Origin: Roseicyclus salinarum
Lineage (GTDB): Bacteria > Pseudomonadota > Alphaproteobacteria > Rhodobacterales > Rhodobacteraceae
Assembly (NCBI RefSeq): GCF_029624655.1
Contig: NZ_JARRSA010000023.1
Location: forward strand, 1 to 59,374
DNA length: 59,374 nt
Direction of reading: 5' to 3'
The translations under genes were made by a program, and so were the position numbers. Each line of letters opens with the position of its first letter. Position 1 is the stretch's first letter. Positions 26,091-34,171 of this stretch are shown here, piece by piece. A model generated the notes under the pieces. The model saw nothing but the letters and a program-made list of their open reading frames with translations. It ran no database searches and was not told where the DNA came from.

Positions 26091-27698
26091 ATGCCTTCTG
26101 ACCTTTCCTCTGCGCACGGCTCCCGCCGCGCCTATATCAATCTCGCGAATTGGGGCACCTTCTGGCTGGCCGCCGCGACGGTGGCTGCAGGATTCTTCTT
26201 CTTCGACGGGATCGACGCGCTGCTCCGCGCCTGGAGCTTGCCGGAATACAGCCACGGCCCGCTCATCCCGGTGCTTTCGCTCCTCCTCTTCCTGCGGCAG
26301 CTGAAGACCGTGCCGGAGAACCATGGACCGGTCCGCGACCGTTGGGTCGGCGTGGTCGTGGTGGCCGTCTCCCTTGCGGTGGCGGCAGCCGGCAAGCTGG
26401 CGAACATCGACGACATCATCATCTACGCCACGATCATCTGGGTCGGGGGCATTCTTCTGATCAGCTTCGGCTGGAGCGTCGGCAAGCATTTCTGGCCCCC
26501 GGTCCTGCACCTAGTCTACATGCTGCCGCTTCCCGACACGCTGTATTTCAAGATGACCAACTCGTTGCAGTTGATCTCTTCAGAGCTTGGCGTGTGGTTC
26601 CTGCGGTTGTTCAGCGTCCCCGTATTTCTCGAAGGCAACATCATCGATCTCGGGGTCCTGCAGCTTCATGTTGCGGACGCTTGCTCGGGGCTGCGCTACC
26701 TGTTCCCGATCCTGAGCTTCTCCTACATCTTCGCGGTGCTCTACCGCGGGCCGATGTGGCACAAGGCGATCCTCCTGATCTCGGCCGTGCCGATCACGAT
26801 CCTGATGAACTCCGTCCGGATCGCAATCGCCGGCGTGATCGCGAACACATGGGGCGTGAGCTGGCTGGAGGGTTTCACCCATTTCTTCGAGGGCTGGGTC
26901 GTCTTCATCGCCTGCATCCTGCTGATGTTCCTGCTGGCCTGGGTGCTCCTGTTCTTCAACCGCGAGAAGATGAGCCTGACCGAGGCGCTGGACCTGGAGA
27001 CCGACGGGTTGGGCATCCAGGCGATGCGCCTGCGCCTGGTGCGGCCCTCGGCTGCCTTGATCACGGCGGCCGGACTTGCCGCGGCAGCGGTCGGCGCCTG
27101 GCAGTTCGTGCCGGAGCGGGGCGGCCAGCTGGTGGACCGCGACAGCTTCGCCGTCTTCCCCAGGACTTTCGGCGAGTGGCAACAGGTCGGCCCGCCCGAA
27201 ACCCTCGCGCCGGACGTCGAGCGCGCGCTTCGCGCGGACGATTACCATCAGGTCACGCTGCGCAGTCCCGCTGCCGCGTCCGATGTCGGCCTGTTCATGG
27301 CCTGGTACCAGGACCAGAGCCGGGGCGGCGTGCACAGCCCCGAGATCTGCCTGCCGGGCTCGGGCTGGGAAATCGCATGGCTCGAGCGGACCGACGTTTC
27401 CGGCATGATGCGGACCGAAACGCCCTTCATGCTCAACCGCGCGATCATCGAACGCGGCACGACGCGGATGATGGTCTATTACTGGTTCCAGCAGGGCGAA
27501 CGCCGCGTGGCATGGGACATGGCGGCAAAGTTCTACCTCATGCTGGATGGCATCAGGACCGGCGAAACGGACGGGGCGATCGTGCGGCTGACGACACTGA
27601 TCGGCAACGGGGAGAGCGAGGCGGAGGCCGAAGCGAGACTTCAGAGCACGCTGACCGAGCTTCTTCCGCATTTGCCGCGGTTCATTCCTGAAGACTGA
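26091..27698 (+). CDS. xrtD: Exosortase D (VPLPA-CTERM specific) fused to an EpsI domain
   Basis: 535 residues. About eight membrane helices carry the exosortase triad: Cys198 in ADACSGLRY, Arg243 in NSVRIAIAG and His264 in GFTHFFEGW. A C-terminal EpsI domain (about 335-535) follows with GGVHSPEICLPGSGW. Exosortases cut PEP-CTERM-type signals at the inner membrane; this fused form belongs with VPLPA-type substrates such as the 23164-23916 product. I use ATG 26091; an in-frame TTG at 26043 would add 16 residues without membrane character. Confidence 0.9.
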   Translation: MPSDLSSAHGSRRAYINLANWGTFWLAAATVAAGFFFFDGIDALLRAWSLPEYSHGPLIPVLSLLLFLRQLKTVPENHGPVRDRWVGVVVVAVSLAVAAAGKLANIDDIIIYATIIWVGGILLISFGWSVGKHFWPPVLHLVYMLPLPDTLYFKMTNSLQLISSELGVWFLRLFSVPVFLEGNIIDLGVLQLHVADACSGLRYLFPILSFSYIFAVLYRGPMWHKAILLISAVPITILMNSVRIAIAGVIANTWGVSWLEGFTHFFEGWVVFIACILLMFLLAWVLLFFNREKMSLTEALDLETDGLGIQAMRLRLVRPSAALITAAGLAAAAVGAWQFVPERGGQLVDRDSFAVFPRTFGEWQQVGPPETLAPDVERALRADDYHQVTLRSPAAASDVGLFMAWYQDQSRGGVHSPEICLPGSGWEIAWLERTDVSGMMRTETPFMLNRAIIERGTTRMMVYYWFQQGERRVAWDMAAKFYLMLDGIRTGETDGAIVRLTTLIGNGESEAEAEARLQSTLTELLPHLPRFIPED

Positions 27699-27752
27699 CC
27701 TCCAGAAACCCCGAGGCACGCGGAACACGCGTCACAGCAGAGACAACACCCC

Positions 27753-28604
27753 ATGATCATAAGCACCGGGCGAAATTTCGGCTTCGTTCACATTCCCAAA
27801 TGTGCTGGTTCAACGATCAAGCGGCAGTTGCTCGACCTGCACGACATCGAGGACCGCTTCACGAACAGCATGCGCCATCCCGAGCTGGGCAGGATCAATG
27901 CGAACCACCTGCCCCTCCACGTCCTGGAGCGCCATTTTCCCGAGGCCTTCGCTGCCCTGCGCAAGGTCGAGAGCTACACCCTGCTTCGCGAACCCATGGA
28001 CCGTTTCGTCTCGGGCGTCGCGCAGTTCGTACGGGACAAGGGGGGTGAGCCGGGCAACATGACGCCCGAGGAAATCCGCAAGACCGCGTACGAGATCATC
28101 GACTACATGGAGAAGACGCCCGGTCTGCCGGACATGGAACACACGCTCTTCATTAGGCAGTCGGATTACGTGTCGCTGGGGGGCATGCGGATAATCGACC
28201 ATGTCTATTCGATTGACGCGATCGACGATCTCATGGATCGGCTGGAACAGGAACATGGGGTCAAGTTGCTGCGCGGGCAGGTCTGGAATCCCACTGTGAC
28301 CTACAAGGTTCCCGCCATGGCGAGCCGGCTGAAACGGCTGAAGCACACGGCGCAGAAGATCCTGCCGGTGGCGGCCTATGCACATATCCGCGATCTGGGC
28401 GTACGGCTCTTCACCAGGAAAGGCGCACCGAACCTGACGGAGACCTTGGGCGGCAATGCCAGGGTCCGGCGTTTCGTGGACAGCTACTATGCAGAGGACA
28501 TCGCGCTCTACGATGAGACCCTGAACGCCGGACGCGCGAGGGGAATGGAGGATCATATACCCGGGGGCTTTCCGGCGCAGACGGGAACCGCGCCGACCCA
28601 GTGA
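27753..28604 (+). CDS. Sulfotransferase 3 of 6 (family 2 type)
   Basis: 283 residues. FGFVHIPKCAGSTIK (10-24) is the PAPS loop of the carbohydrate sulfotransferase 'HIPK.AGST' class, and LLREPMDRFVSGVAQF supplies the 3'-phosphate Arg/Ser. It is a likely modifier of the polysaccharide. Its first 21 residues align well with those of the protein at 30639-31403, which suggests the two arose by duplication with the ABC gene now between them. Confidence 0.85.
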   Translation: MIISTGRNFGFVHIPKCAGSTIKRQLLDLHDIEDRFTNSMRHPELGRINANHLPLHVLERHFPEAFAALRKVESYTLLREPMDRFVSGVAQFVRDKGGEPGNMTPEEIRKTAYEIIDYMEKTPGLPDMEHTLFIRQSDYVSLGGMRIIDHVYSIDAIDDLMDRLEQEHGVKLLRGQVWNPTVTYKVPAMASRLKRLKHTAQKILPVAAYAHIRDLGVRLFTRKGAPNLTETLGGNARVRRFVDSYYAEDIALYDETLNAGRARGMEDHIPGGFPAQTGTAPTQ

Positions 28605-28776
28605 GTTTGCATTCCACGTCACGCGGGCGTTAGATCACCTATGCGACAGCCACTTGATCGCGCGCATGTAGCTGGTTTCAACAATGGACGGCAGGAACCC
28701 ATGACACCTTCATTCCGCCCCCAAGTCGCCCAGAATTTCCGCCATTCAAGCCCCGGAGCTTGGACTGCCGGGGCGC

Positions 28777-30600
28777 ATGAGCATGTTTGATTTCACGGCG
28801 CTGAAGAAAGCCTGGAGCCTGCTCGAGCGGCGTGAGCGGCGCAATGCATGGATCGTCCTGGCCGTGGTATGCGTCGCGGCGCTGAGTACAGCGGTCATGG
28901 TGGGTTCGTTGTTCCCGTTCCTCAGTGTCCTCGCCGATCCGTCCAGAATTACGGAAAACCCGCAATTCAATTGGGCGTATGAGACGTTCGGCTTCGAATC
29001 CAGTTACTCGTTCCTGGTCGCGCTCGGGCTCGCCACGCTGGCGGTCATAGTCCTGTCGAACGGGCTGCAACTGGCGCGAACCTACGTGATCACGCGCTAC
29101 TCGCAGATGCGCAGCCACACCATCAGCCGGAAACTTCTCGGCCTCTACCTGAGTCACTCCTACGAATTCTTCCTCGACCGCCATTCCGCAGAGATGAGCA
29201 CCCGGGTGCTGTCCGAGGCACAGCAGACCGTGGGGTCCTTCTTCCGCCCCCTCGCCGAAGTGGTCGCGGGGGGCCTGACGGTCCTTGCGATCATCATGCT
29301 CCTGATCTGGGTGAACCCGGCGGTCGCCATCGGTGCTTTCGTGATATTTGGAGGGTCATATGCGGTCATCTTCGCGATCGTCCGCGGTAAGCTCAACGAG
29401 CTCGGACAACTGCGCCTGAAATCCAACCAGCAACGGCATCGTGTCACAAAGGAAGTTCTGGCCGGCATCAAGGAAGTGAAGCTCCACGGGCACGAGGAAG
29501 CCTACCTGAACCGGTTCAGCGCCTCCTCCTTCCGAACCATGCAGACGGCAATGACGTCCGAGCTCATCGGCAACCTTCCACGATATTTCTTGCAGACGCT
29601 CGCCCTCGGGGGTGTGATACTGCTCTGCCTGCTGCTTCTCGGCCGGGCGGAGTTCGAAGCGGGAAGCCCTGCGTTGGGCGAACTGCTGCCGCTTCTGGGG
29701 CTCATCGCGTTCGCCGGGCAGCGCATGATGCCCGAACTCACCCGCATCTATTCGAACATCGCGAAGATGAAGTTCGGGGCAGCGGCAGTTGAAAAACTGT
29801 ACGAAGACCTGCAGACGTCGAAATCCCGGCTTCCGGGACCCAACTCAGCCCACGATCCGCTTGGCCTGAAGTCGGAGCTGGTGCTGCGGAACATCTCCTA
29901 CCGCTATTCCAAGGCGCACACGAACAGCCTGAGCGACGCATCCCTGACCATCAGGGCCGGGGAACGCATCGGCATCGTCGGTGGAACCGGAGCCGGCAAG
30001 ACCACCGTCGCCGACATCGTCCTGGGGCTGCTCGAGCCCTCTGAAGGCACCCTTCTTTCGGACGGCGTCGCGATCGACGACGGCAACCGGCGCATGTGGC
30101 AGCAGAGCGTGGGCTATGTGCCGCAAGAGATCTTCCTGATCGATGCCAGCATCGCCGAAAACATCGCATTCGGGGTGCCGCCGCGCAGCTTAGATCGCGA
30201 GCGGGTCGAAACCGTGGGTCGGATTGCCCAACTCGAAGGCTTCGTGCAGGGGGACCTGCCTGCGGGCTACGACACGAAGATCGGAGAACGCGGTGTGCGG
30301 CTCTCAGGCGGCCAGAGACAGCGGATCGGGATCGCCAGGGCCTTGTACCGGGGCGCCGATCTCATCGTCTTCGACGAAGCGACCAGCGCGCTCGACAATG
30401 TCACGGAGCGCGACGTCATGTCAGCCATAGAGGCCATTCCGGGGAACACGACGATCCTGATCATCGCGCATCGCCTGAGTACCGTGAAGTCCTGCGATCG
30501 CATTGTCGTCCTCGATCGGGGAAAGATCGTCGGCATTGGCCCCTGGGCCGAGTTGCTGGAGCAGAACCCGTCTTTCCGGGGCCTTGCCGAAGCCGCCTGA
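28777..30600 (+). CDS. ABC transporter, fused permease and ATPase (PglK/MsbA-like flippase candidate)
   Basis: 607 residues. Six membrane helices (residues about 25-320) are joined to one nucleotide-binding domain with Walker A GGTGAGKTT (402-410), signature LSGGQ (509-513), Walker B LIVFDEATSALD (529-540) and the switch His in IIAHRLST. Homodimeric exporters of this build move lipids or lipid-linked oligosaccharides. No Wzx/MATE-type flippase exists on the plasmid, so this is the best candidate to flip the undecaprenyl-linked unit. It could alternatively export another lipid or a peptide. Confidence 0.88.
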   Translation: MSMFDFTALKKAWSLLERRERRNAWIVLAVVCVAALSTAVMVGSLFPFLSVLADPSRITENPQFNWAYETFGFESSYSFLVALGLATLAVIVLSNGLQLARTYVITRYSQMRSHTISRKLLGLYLSHSYEFFLDRHSAEMSTRVLSEAQQTVGSFFRPLAEVVAGGLTVLAIIMLLIWVNPAVAIGAFVIFGGSYAVIFAIVRGKLNELGQLRLKSNQQRHRVTKEVLAGIKEVKLHGHEEAYLNRFSASSFRTMQTAMTSELIGNLPRYFLQTLALGGVILLCLLLLGRAEFEAGSPALGELLPLLGLIAFAGQRMMPELTRIYSNIAKMKFGAAAVEKLYEDLQTSKSRLPGPNSAHDPLGLKSELVLRNISYRYSKAHTNSLSDASLTIRAGERIGIVGGTGAGKTTVADIVLGLLEPSEGTLLSDGVAIDDGNRRMWQQSVGYVPQEIFLIDASIAENIAFGVPPRSLDRERVETVGRIAQLEGFVQGDLPAGYDTKIGERGVRLSGGQRQRIGIARALYRGADLIVFDEATSALDNVTERDVMSAIEAIPGNTTILIIAHRLSTVKSCDRIVVLDRGKIVGIGPWAELLEQNPSFRGLAEAA

Positions 30601-30638
30601 CGGGAGAATGTCCCTCGGTCGGAGGATGGATTTCCGGT

Positions 30639-31403
30639 TTGATAATCAGCCACCGCAAGAACTACATCTTTCTTCATTCGCGAAAGACCGCCGGATCCTC
30701 GATTTCCGTGGCCCTGGCGAAGAACTTCGGCGACGATGACGTCATGCTCGGCTGTTGGCCGGATGCCATGAAGTATGGCATATACCCCAACCGGGCATGC
30801 CGAAGCCTCGCGGCCAAGGGCGCTCGGCTAGGCCGGCTCGACCCGGCTCTGTACCTGAGCGGTTCCCTGTTCCCCGACCGTTTCAACGCCGCAATCAAGA
30901 AGTACTTCCGTTACACGCATGGTTTCGATGCGGGGCCCCACAGCTCCGCGGCGGTCGTCAAAGCCTATGCGGACAGTTTCTGGGACGATGCATTCAAGTT
31001 CGCATTCGTCCGGAATCCCTGGGATCATGCGGTCTCGGACTACTTCTGGCGCGGGGGACACCGGAAAGGCGTTGCGTTCAAGGAGTTCTTGAAACTGCTT
31101 CGTGACGTCTCGGCACCCGATCCACAACGCGTGCGTCCTCCGCTTAGGTCAAACTGGAGTGTCTACGCGATCGATGACGAGATCGTGGTCGACTATGTGG
31201 CCAAGTACGAGAACCTGGAGGCCGATGTTGCGCGCGTCTCCAAGCAAATAGGCGAGAGGATCAACATATCTTCGGTGTATGCCAAGGGAAATGTGAGGGT
31301 CGCCAAGAACACGGCCACGTACTATGACGAGGAGTGCGTCGAACTGGTGAGGGACATTTATCGGAAAGAAATCGACGCGTTCTGTTACGAAGTACCATTT
31401 TGA
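30639..31403 (+). CDS. Sulfotransferase 4 of 6 (family 2 type), TTG start
   Basis: 254 residues. The PAPS loop reads FLHSRKTAGSSIS (11-23) and the second site reads FAFVRNPWDHAVSDYFWRG, the classic R-N-P-W/D-R pattern. There is no ATG near the homologous start; TTG 30639 gives IISHRKNYIFLH, matching IISTGRNFGFVH of the sister gene, and GGAGGA lies 12 bases upstream. The gene begins 38 bases after the ABC stop and should be cotranscribed. Confidence 0.83.
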   Translation: MIISHRKNYIFLHSRKTAGSSISVALAKNFGDDDVMLGCWPDAMKYGIYPNRACRSLAAKGARLGRLDPALYLSGSLFPDRFNAAIKKYFRYTHGFDAGPHSSAAVVKAYADSFWDDAFKFAFVRNPWDHAVSDYFWRGGHRKGVAFKEFLKLLRDVSAPDPQRVRPPLRSNWSVYAIDDEIVVDYVAKYENLEADVARVSKQIGERINISSVYAKGNVRVAKNTATYYDEECVELVRDIYRKEIDAFCYEVPF

Positions 31404-31417
31404 CTGGCTCCCTCCGT

Positions 31418-31451
31418 TTGTACCGCACTATCCGAAGCTTGTACGCACTAT
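31418..31451. repeat. Short direct repeat upstream of the GT92-like gene
   Basis: TTGTACCGCACTAT (31418-31431) recurs as TTGTACGCACTAT (31439-31451), one base shorter, 21 bases apart (two helical turns). It lies in the 207-base spacer before 31611 and could be a regulator site. Confidence 0.4.
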
Positions 31452-31610
31452 GCCGGAAATTAGACTACAGCCCTCATCTCATGCAAAAAACGGCTTGGTT
31501 TGCGGCGGTTTGCGGTGCCCAAGCACGAACGTTCCGTCGTCCGCCGCAGAAACCGGCACCAAGCAGGCTGAACCACCCCGAGGCATTCGGTTTACTGGGA
31601 TTTATTCGAC

Positions 31611-32537
31611 ATGACCTTTTCCGTCGTCGCAATGGTAAAGCCGAGCGCAGCCGAACTCTACAGGTTTGCGAACCACTACATTGATATCGGCGCCGAACGA
31701 GTTTACGCGTTTTTCGATGGTGGGCGGGCCGATCTGGACGCGCGGGAAATTGACGCCAGCATGCTTCCGGCCGGCACAGAAGTTATCGCATTGGACGACG
31801 AGTTCTGGAACGCCCGTGGAATTCAACGACCGGACGAGTTCATAAAAAGACGCCGCGAAGTCCATGCCTATGGAAAGCACCTTTGTACAAGCAAATGGCT
31901 GTTCATATGCGATGAGGACGAATTCATTATCGAGCGCCATCCGATCCATGAAGCGCTTGCGACTATTCCTGAGCATGTGATCTCGGTTCGCCTGCCGGTA
32001 GCCGAGGCCGTTTGGGGACCGGGCGACGATCTCGGGGAGGCTTTTGGAAGCACTTGGTTTCGCCGCCCTTGGCCTGTCGCACTGGATCGGCGGCGAGTGC
32101 GCCTTCTGGTATACGGACCTTTCGGCGGCTTCTTTTCCCGAGGTGTCCTAGGTCACATAAGCGGCAAGCAGTTCGTGCGCACGGACGCGTTCATCGACGA
32201 GTTGGGAACGCATGTTTCCTCCGTCAACGGCGAAAACGTGTCGGTCTGGGGGGACGAGATCAGCCCGGAAATGGGTGCTCTCGAGCTCGCACATTTCGAC
32301 GCCATAAGCTTCGATCGCTGGATCCGCAAATTCCGCGCGCGGGCGCATGACCCGTCGATACGCGAGATCACGAAGAAGACACGCCAACGTCAGACGGATC
32401 TCGTCAACCATCTTGTCGGGCAACGACGCTGGCTGGCATGGCGGCTGTTTGCCCATTTCTATGGATTGAGCACCCGGCAAGCGCGCTTTCTGGAACGACG
32501 GGGCCTGGCATTTCGCGAGATCGTTTTCAAGGCGTAG
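31611..32537 (+). CDS. Glycosyltransferase family 2/92-like protein
   Basis: 308 residues. The start VVAMVKPSAAELYRFANHYIDIGAERVYAF resembles proteins in which a DUF23/GT92-type fold handles sugar transfer, and KWLFICDEDEFI (95-106) holds the metal-binding D-x-D with the usual 'DEF'. The C-terminal third is basic. No donor can be assigned. The coding sequence uses more A/T-ending codons than its neighbours, which suggests a different recent source. It is the last cargo gene before the replication module. Confidence 0.75.
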   Translation: MTFSVVAMVKPSAAELYRFANHYIDIGAERVYAFFDGGRADLDAREIDASMLPAGTEVIALDDEFWNARGIQRPDEFIKRRREVHAYGKHLCTSKWLFICDEDEFIIERHPIHEALATIPEHVISVRLPVAEAVWGPGDDLGEAFGSTWFRRPWPVALDRRRVRLLVYGPFGGFFSRGVLGHISGKQFVRTDAFIDELGTHVSSVNGENVSVWGDEISPEMGALELAHFDAISFDRWIRKFRARAHDPSIREITKKTRQRQTDLVNHLVGQRRWLAWRLFAHFYGLSTRQARFLERRGLAFREIVFKA

Positions 32538-32732
32538 CAGATCTCTCGCGGTGGGCACGCGGATGGACAAGTCCGGAGCGACAACCAGGACCCTCGGCCG
32601 ACAGCACTACTGCTCGAGGAAACTCGTGTGCTGGCGCAACAGCAGCATTTGCCTCATCACACCAAGACTGCACTGCAGGCCATCGGAAAAGAGCACATCA
32701 CATTAAGCCTTGGACCTATGAACACTGCGCCC

Positions 32733-33767
32733 CTACTCATTGCGCTCGCGACCGGCTTTTCCACCCTTGCCTGCAGCCCTTACCCAACCTAGGAAAGCCC
32801 TGTCCGCCGAACGCAACCGTGGCCGCCCGGTCTCAACCCACCAGCGGCGCCACTCCGCCTCGAGCGCGTAGACATCCCAACCCGGCATGAGCCGCCGTGC
32901 CTCTTCAAGCGTCTCCGACGACAGGACCGGCCGCCCTGCCGCTTCGATGACGGTGTCGCGCGGCGTGACCCGCAGGATGTCGCCAGGCTCCTCCTCCAGG
33001 CGGTAATCGGGCAAGGCGTCCGCAGTGATCATCTCCCGTAGCATGGCGCGGAACACCCGCCGCGGCGAGGCCGAGCCGGATTTCTTGAGCAGCGTGTCCA
33101 CCGACACCCGCCATTCGTCCTGCCGCCCGCAATGCTTTCGTGCCAGTTCGTAGACCCGCCGCTCCAGCGGCTTTCGCATGCGAAAATAGTCACGGCTGAG
33201 GGTCAGGACGGACTTGGCGAGACAGGCTCTGTACAGCCATTCAGAGAGGGTCACGGAGACGCTGACCATGCGCCCGGCCCGGGTGCGGCGCACGATCTGC
33301 CAAGCCTCGATCAGGCCGAAGCCTTGCGTCACCTCCACACCACCGGTGGTCATGTTGGTGGTGATCCGCGTGCCCGCCAGACGCTCGAAGGCGTCGCGAA
33401 GCCGCCGGTAGCCATCCCCGGACCGGTCTCGGTTGGTGGCGAGCAACAGGTCATGCGCCGTCAGCTGGAGCGTGCGGCTGACCGGGCGTCCCATGTTGAT
33501 CGCGGCCATGAGCTGCGACGTGCAGAAGATCAGGATGTCCTTGTCGAAGATCGTCGCTCTGCCCTTCACCGACGGTGTTACGGTGACCTCGACCCCGTTA
33601 TGCTCGTAGGTCAGGATGCGCCGGTCGGGCCGTGTGGTGAGCGAGAAGACGGGATGCTCCATCGTGCCCATGTCGCCCTTGGGCACGGGATCGAAGATAT
33701 CGCACAGGAAGAAATCCCCGTGAGGCGTAAGGCCACCCTCCGCATTGCCTGTCCCGGCACTCGCCAT
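32733..33767 (-). CDS. repA: Replication initiator protein A
   Basis: 344 residues. It matches the Replication initiator protein A type common in rhodobacteral plasmids: HGDFFLCDIFDP and MEHPVFSLTTRPDRRI at the start, DILIFCTSQLMAAINMG, then LLLATNRDRSGDGYRRLRDA in a winged-helix region and RRVYELARKHCGRQ in the second. It binds origin iterons and opens the plasmid for replication. ATG 33767 faces the iteron-bearing origin (33823-34030), and parAB run the opposite way, the usual layout of this replicon class. Confidence 0.92.
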   Translation of the reverse strand: MASAGTGNAEGGLTPHGDFFLCDIFDPVPKGDMGTMEHPVFSLTTRPDRRILTYEHNGVEVTVTPSVKGRATIFDKDILIFCTSQLMAAINMGRPVSRTLQLTAHDLLLATNRDRSGDGYRRLRDAFERLAGTRITTNMTTGGVEVTQGFGLIEAWQIVRRTRAGRMVSVSVTLSEWLYRACLAKSVLTLSRDYFRMRKPLERRVYELARKHCGRQDEWRVSVDTLLKKSGSASPRRVFRAMLREMITADALPDYRLEEEPGDILRVTPRDTVIEAAGRPVLSSETLEEARRLMPGWDVYALEAEWRRWWVETGRPRLRSADRAFLGWVRAAGKGGKAGRERNE

Positions 33768-33822
33768 TGTCCTGCCCGCCCGATTGTTCTTCGTGGTTTC
33801 GGTGACGCTGAGCCTAGAGGGC

Positions 33823-33831
33823 TGTGGATAA
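33823..33831 (-). promoter_or_regulatory. DnaA box
   Basis: TGTGGATAA on the plus strand is the exact complement of the consensus TTATCCACA. It lies 56 bases upstream of repA and 39 bases before the first iteron, as expected at a plasmid origin that recruits host DnaA. Confidence 0.85.
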
Positions 33832-33869
33832 GGCGTCCAGCGATTCCCCCCGGGCAGAGGGAGCCTGAA

Positions 33870-33932
33870 TCGTGGGTCTGGAGTCGCCTTGTCGTGGGTT
33901 CAGAGTCGGGTGATCGTGGGACCGGAGTCGGG
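33870..33932 (+). repeat. Three iterons of the plasmid origin
   Basis: TCGTGGG-N4-GAGTCG occurs at 33870-33886, TCGTGGGTTCAGAGTCG at 33892-33908 and TCGTGGGACCGGAGTCG at 33914-33930, in exact 22-base steps (two DNA turns). All have the same direction, and they sit between the DnaA box and an A+T-rich stretch. They are the likely RepA binding sites and also set copy number and incompatibility. Confidence 0.88.
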
Positions 33933-34091
33933 TGAAGCAGGTGAGCCTAAAAAAAAATCAAAATTTTCAGTGTATTATTGAAGCTCTCTGACTCCTTAAC
34001 TGAATCAATAACCATAAATAACTTTAGGAAAAAATCCGTCGACCAAACCGGGCGCCTGCGACACGCCCAGGATTTACTGAGAAACCCACGC

Positions 34092-34145
34092 CCATGTCAC
34101 GGTTTCGCTTCCATGTAACGCGTTTTCCGGTATTCTAGTAAAAAC
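34092..34145. promoter_or_regulatory. parAB upstream repeats, candidate operator or parS
   Basis: CCATGTCACG (34092-34101) and CCATGTAACG (34111-34120) form a direct repeat 19 bases apart. GTTTT (34122-34126) and AAAAC (34141-34145) form a short inverted repeat 26 bases before the parA start. Sites for ParA repression or ParB loading are expected here; no repABC-type parS consensus is present. Confidence 0.4.
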
Positions 34146-34171
34146 ACGGCACATCGAGCAGCGAGGCCGCC

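Larger units (their letters stand above)
33823..34030. other. Replication origin (oriV)
   Basis: A DnaA box, three 22-base-spaced iterons and then an A+T-rich unwinding region (33950-34030, with runs of A and AATCAATAACCATAAATAAC) follow in order. All is contained in the repA-parA spacer. No second origin-like arrangement is seen on the plasmid. Confidence 0.85.

Noticed and set aside
32538-32732. Small gene or terminator between the GT92-like gene and repA
   Set aside because: The 195-base spacer has no good ribosome site, no hairpin with a T-tract and no coherent short protein.
34092-34145. repABC-type parS palindrome near parA
   Set aside because: No GTT-N4-GC-N4-AAC pattern is present; only short repeats of uncertain role.
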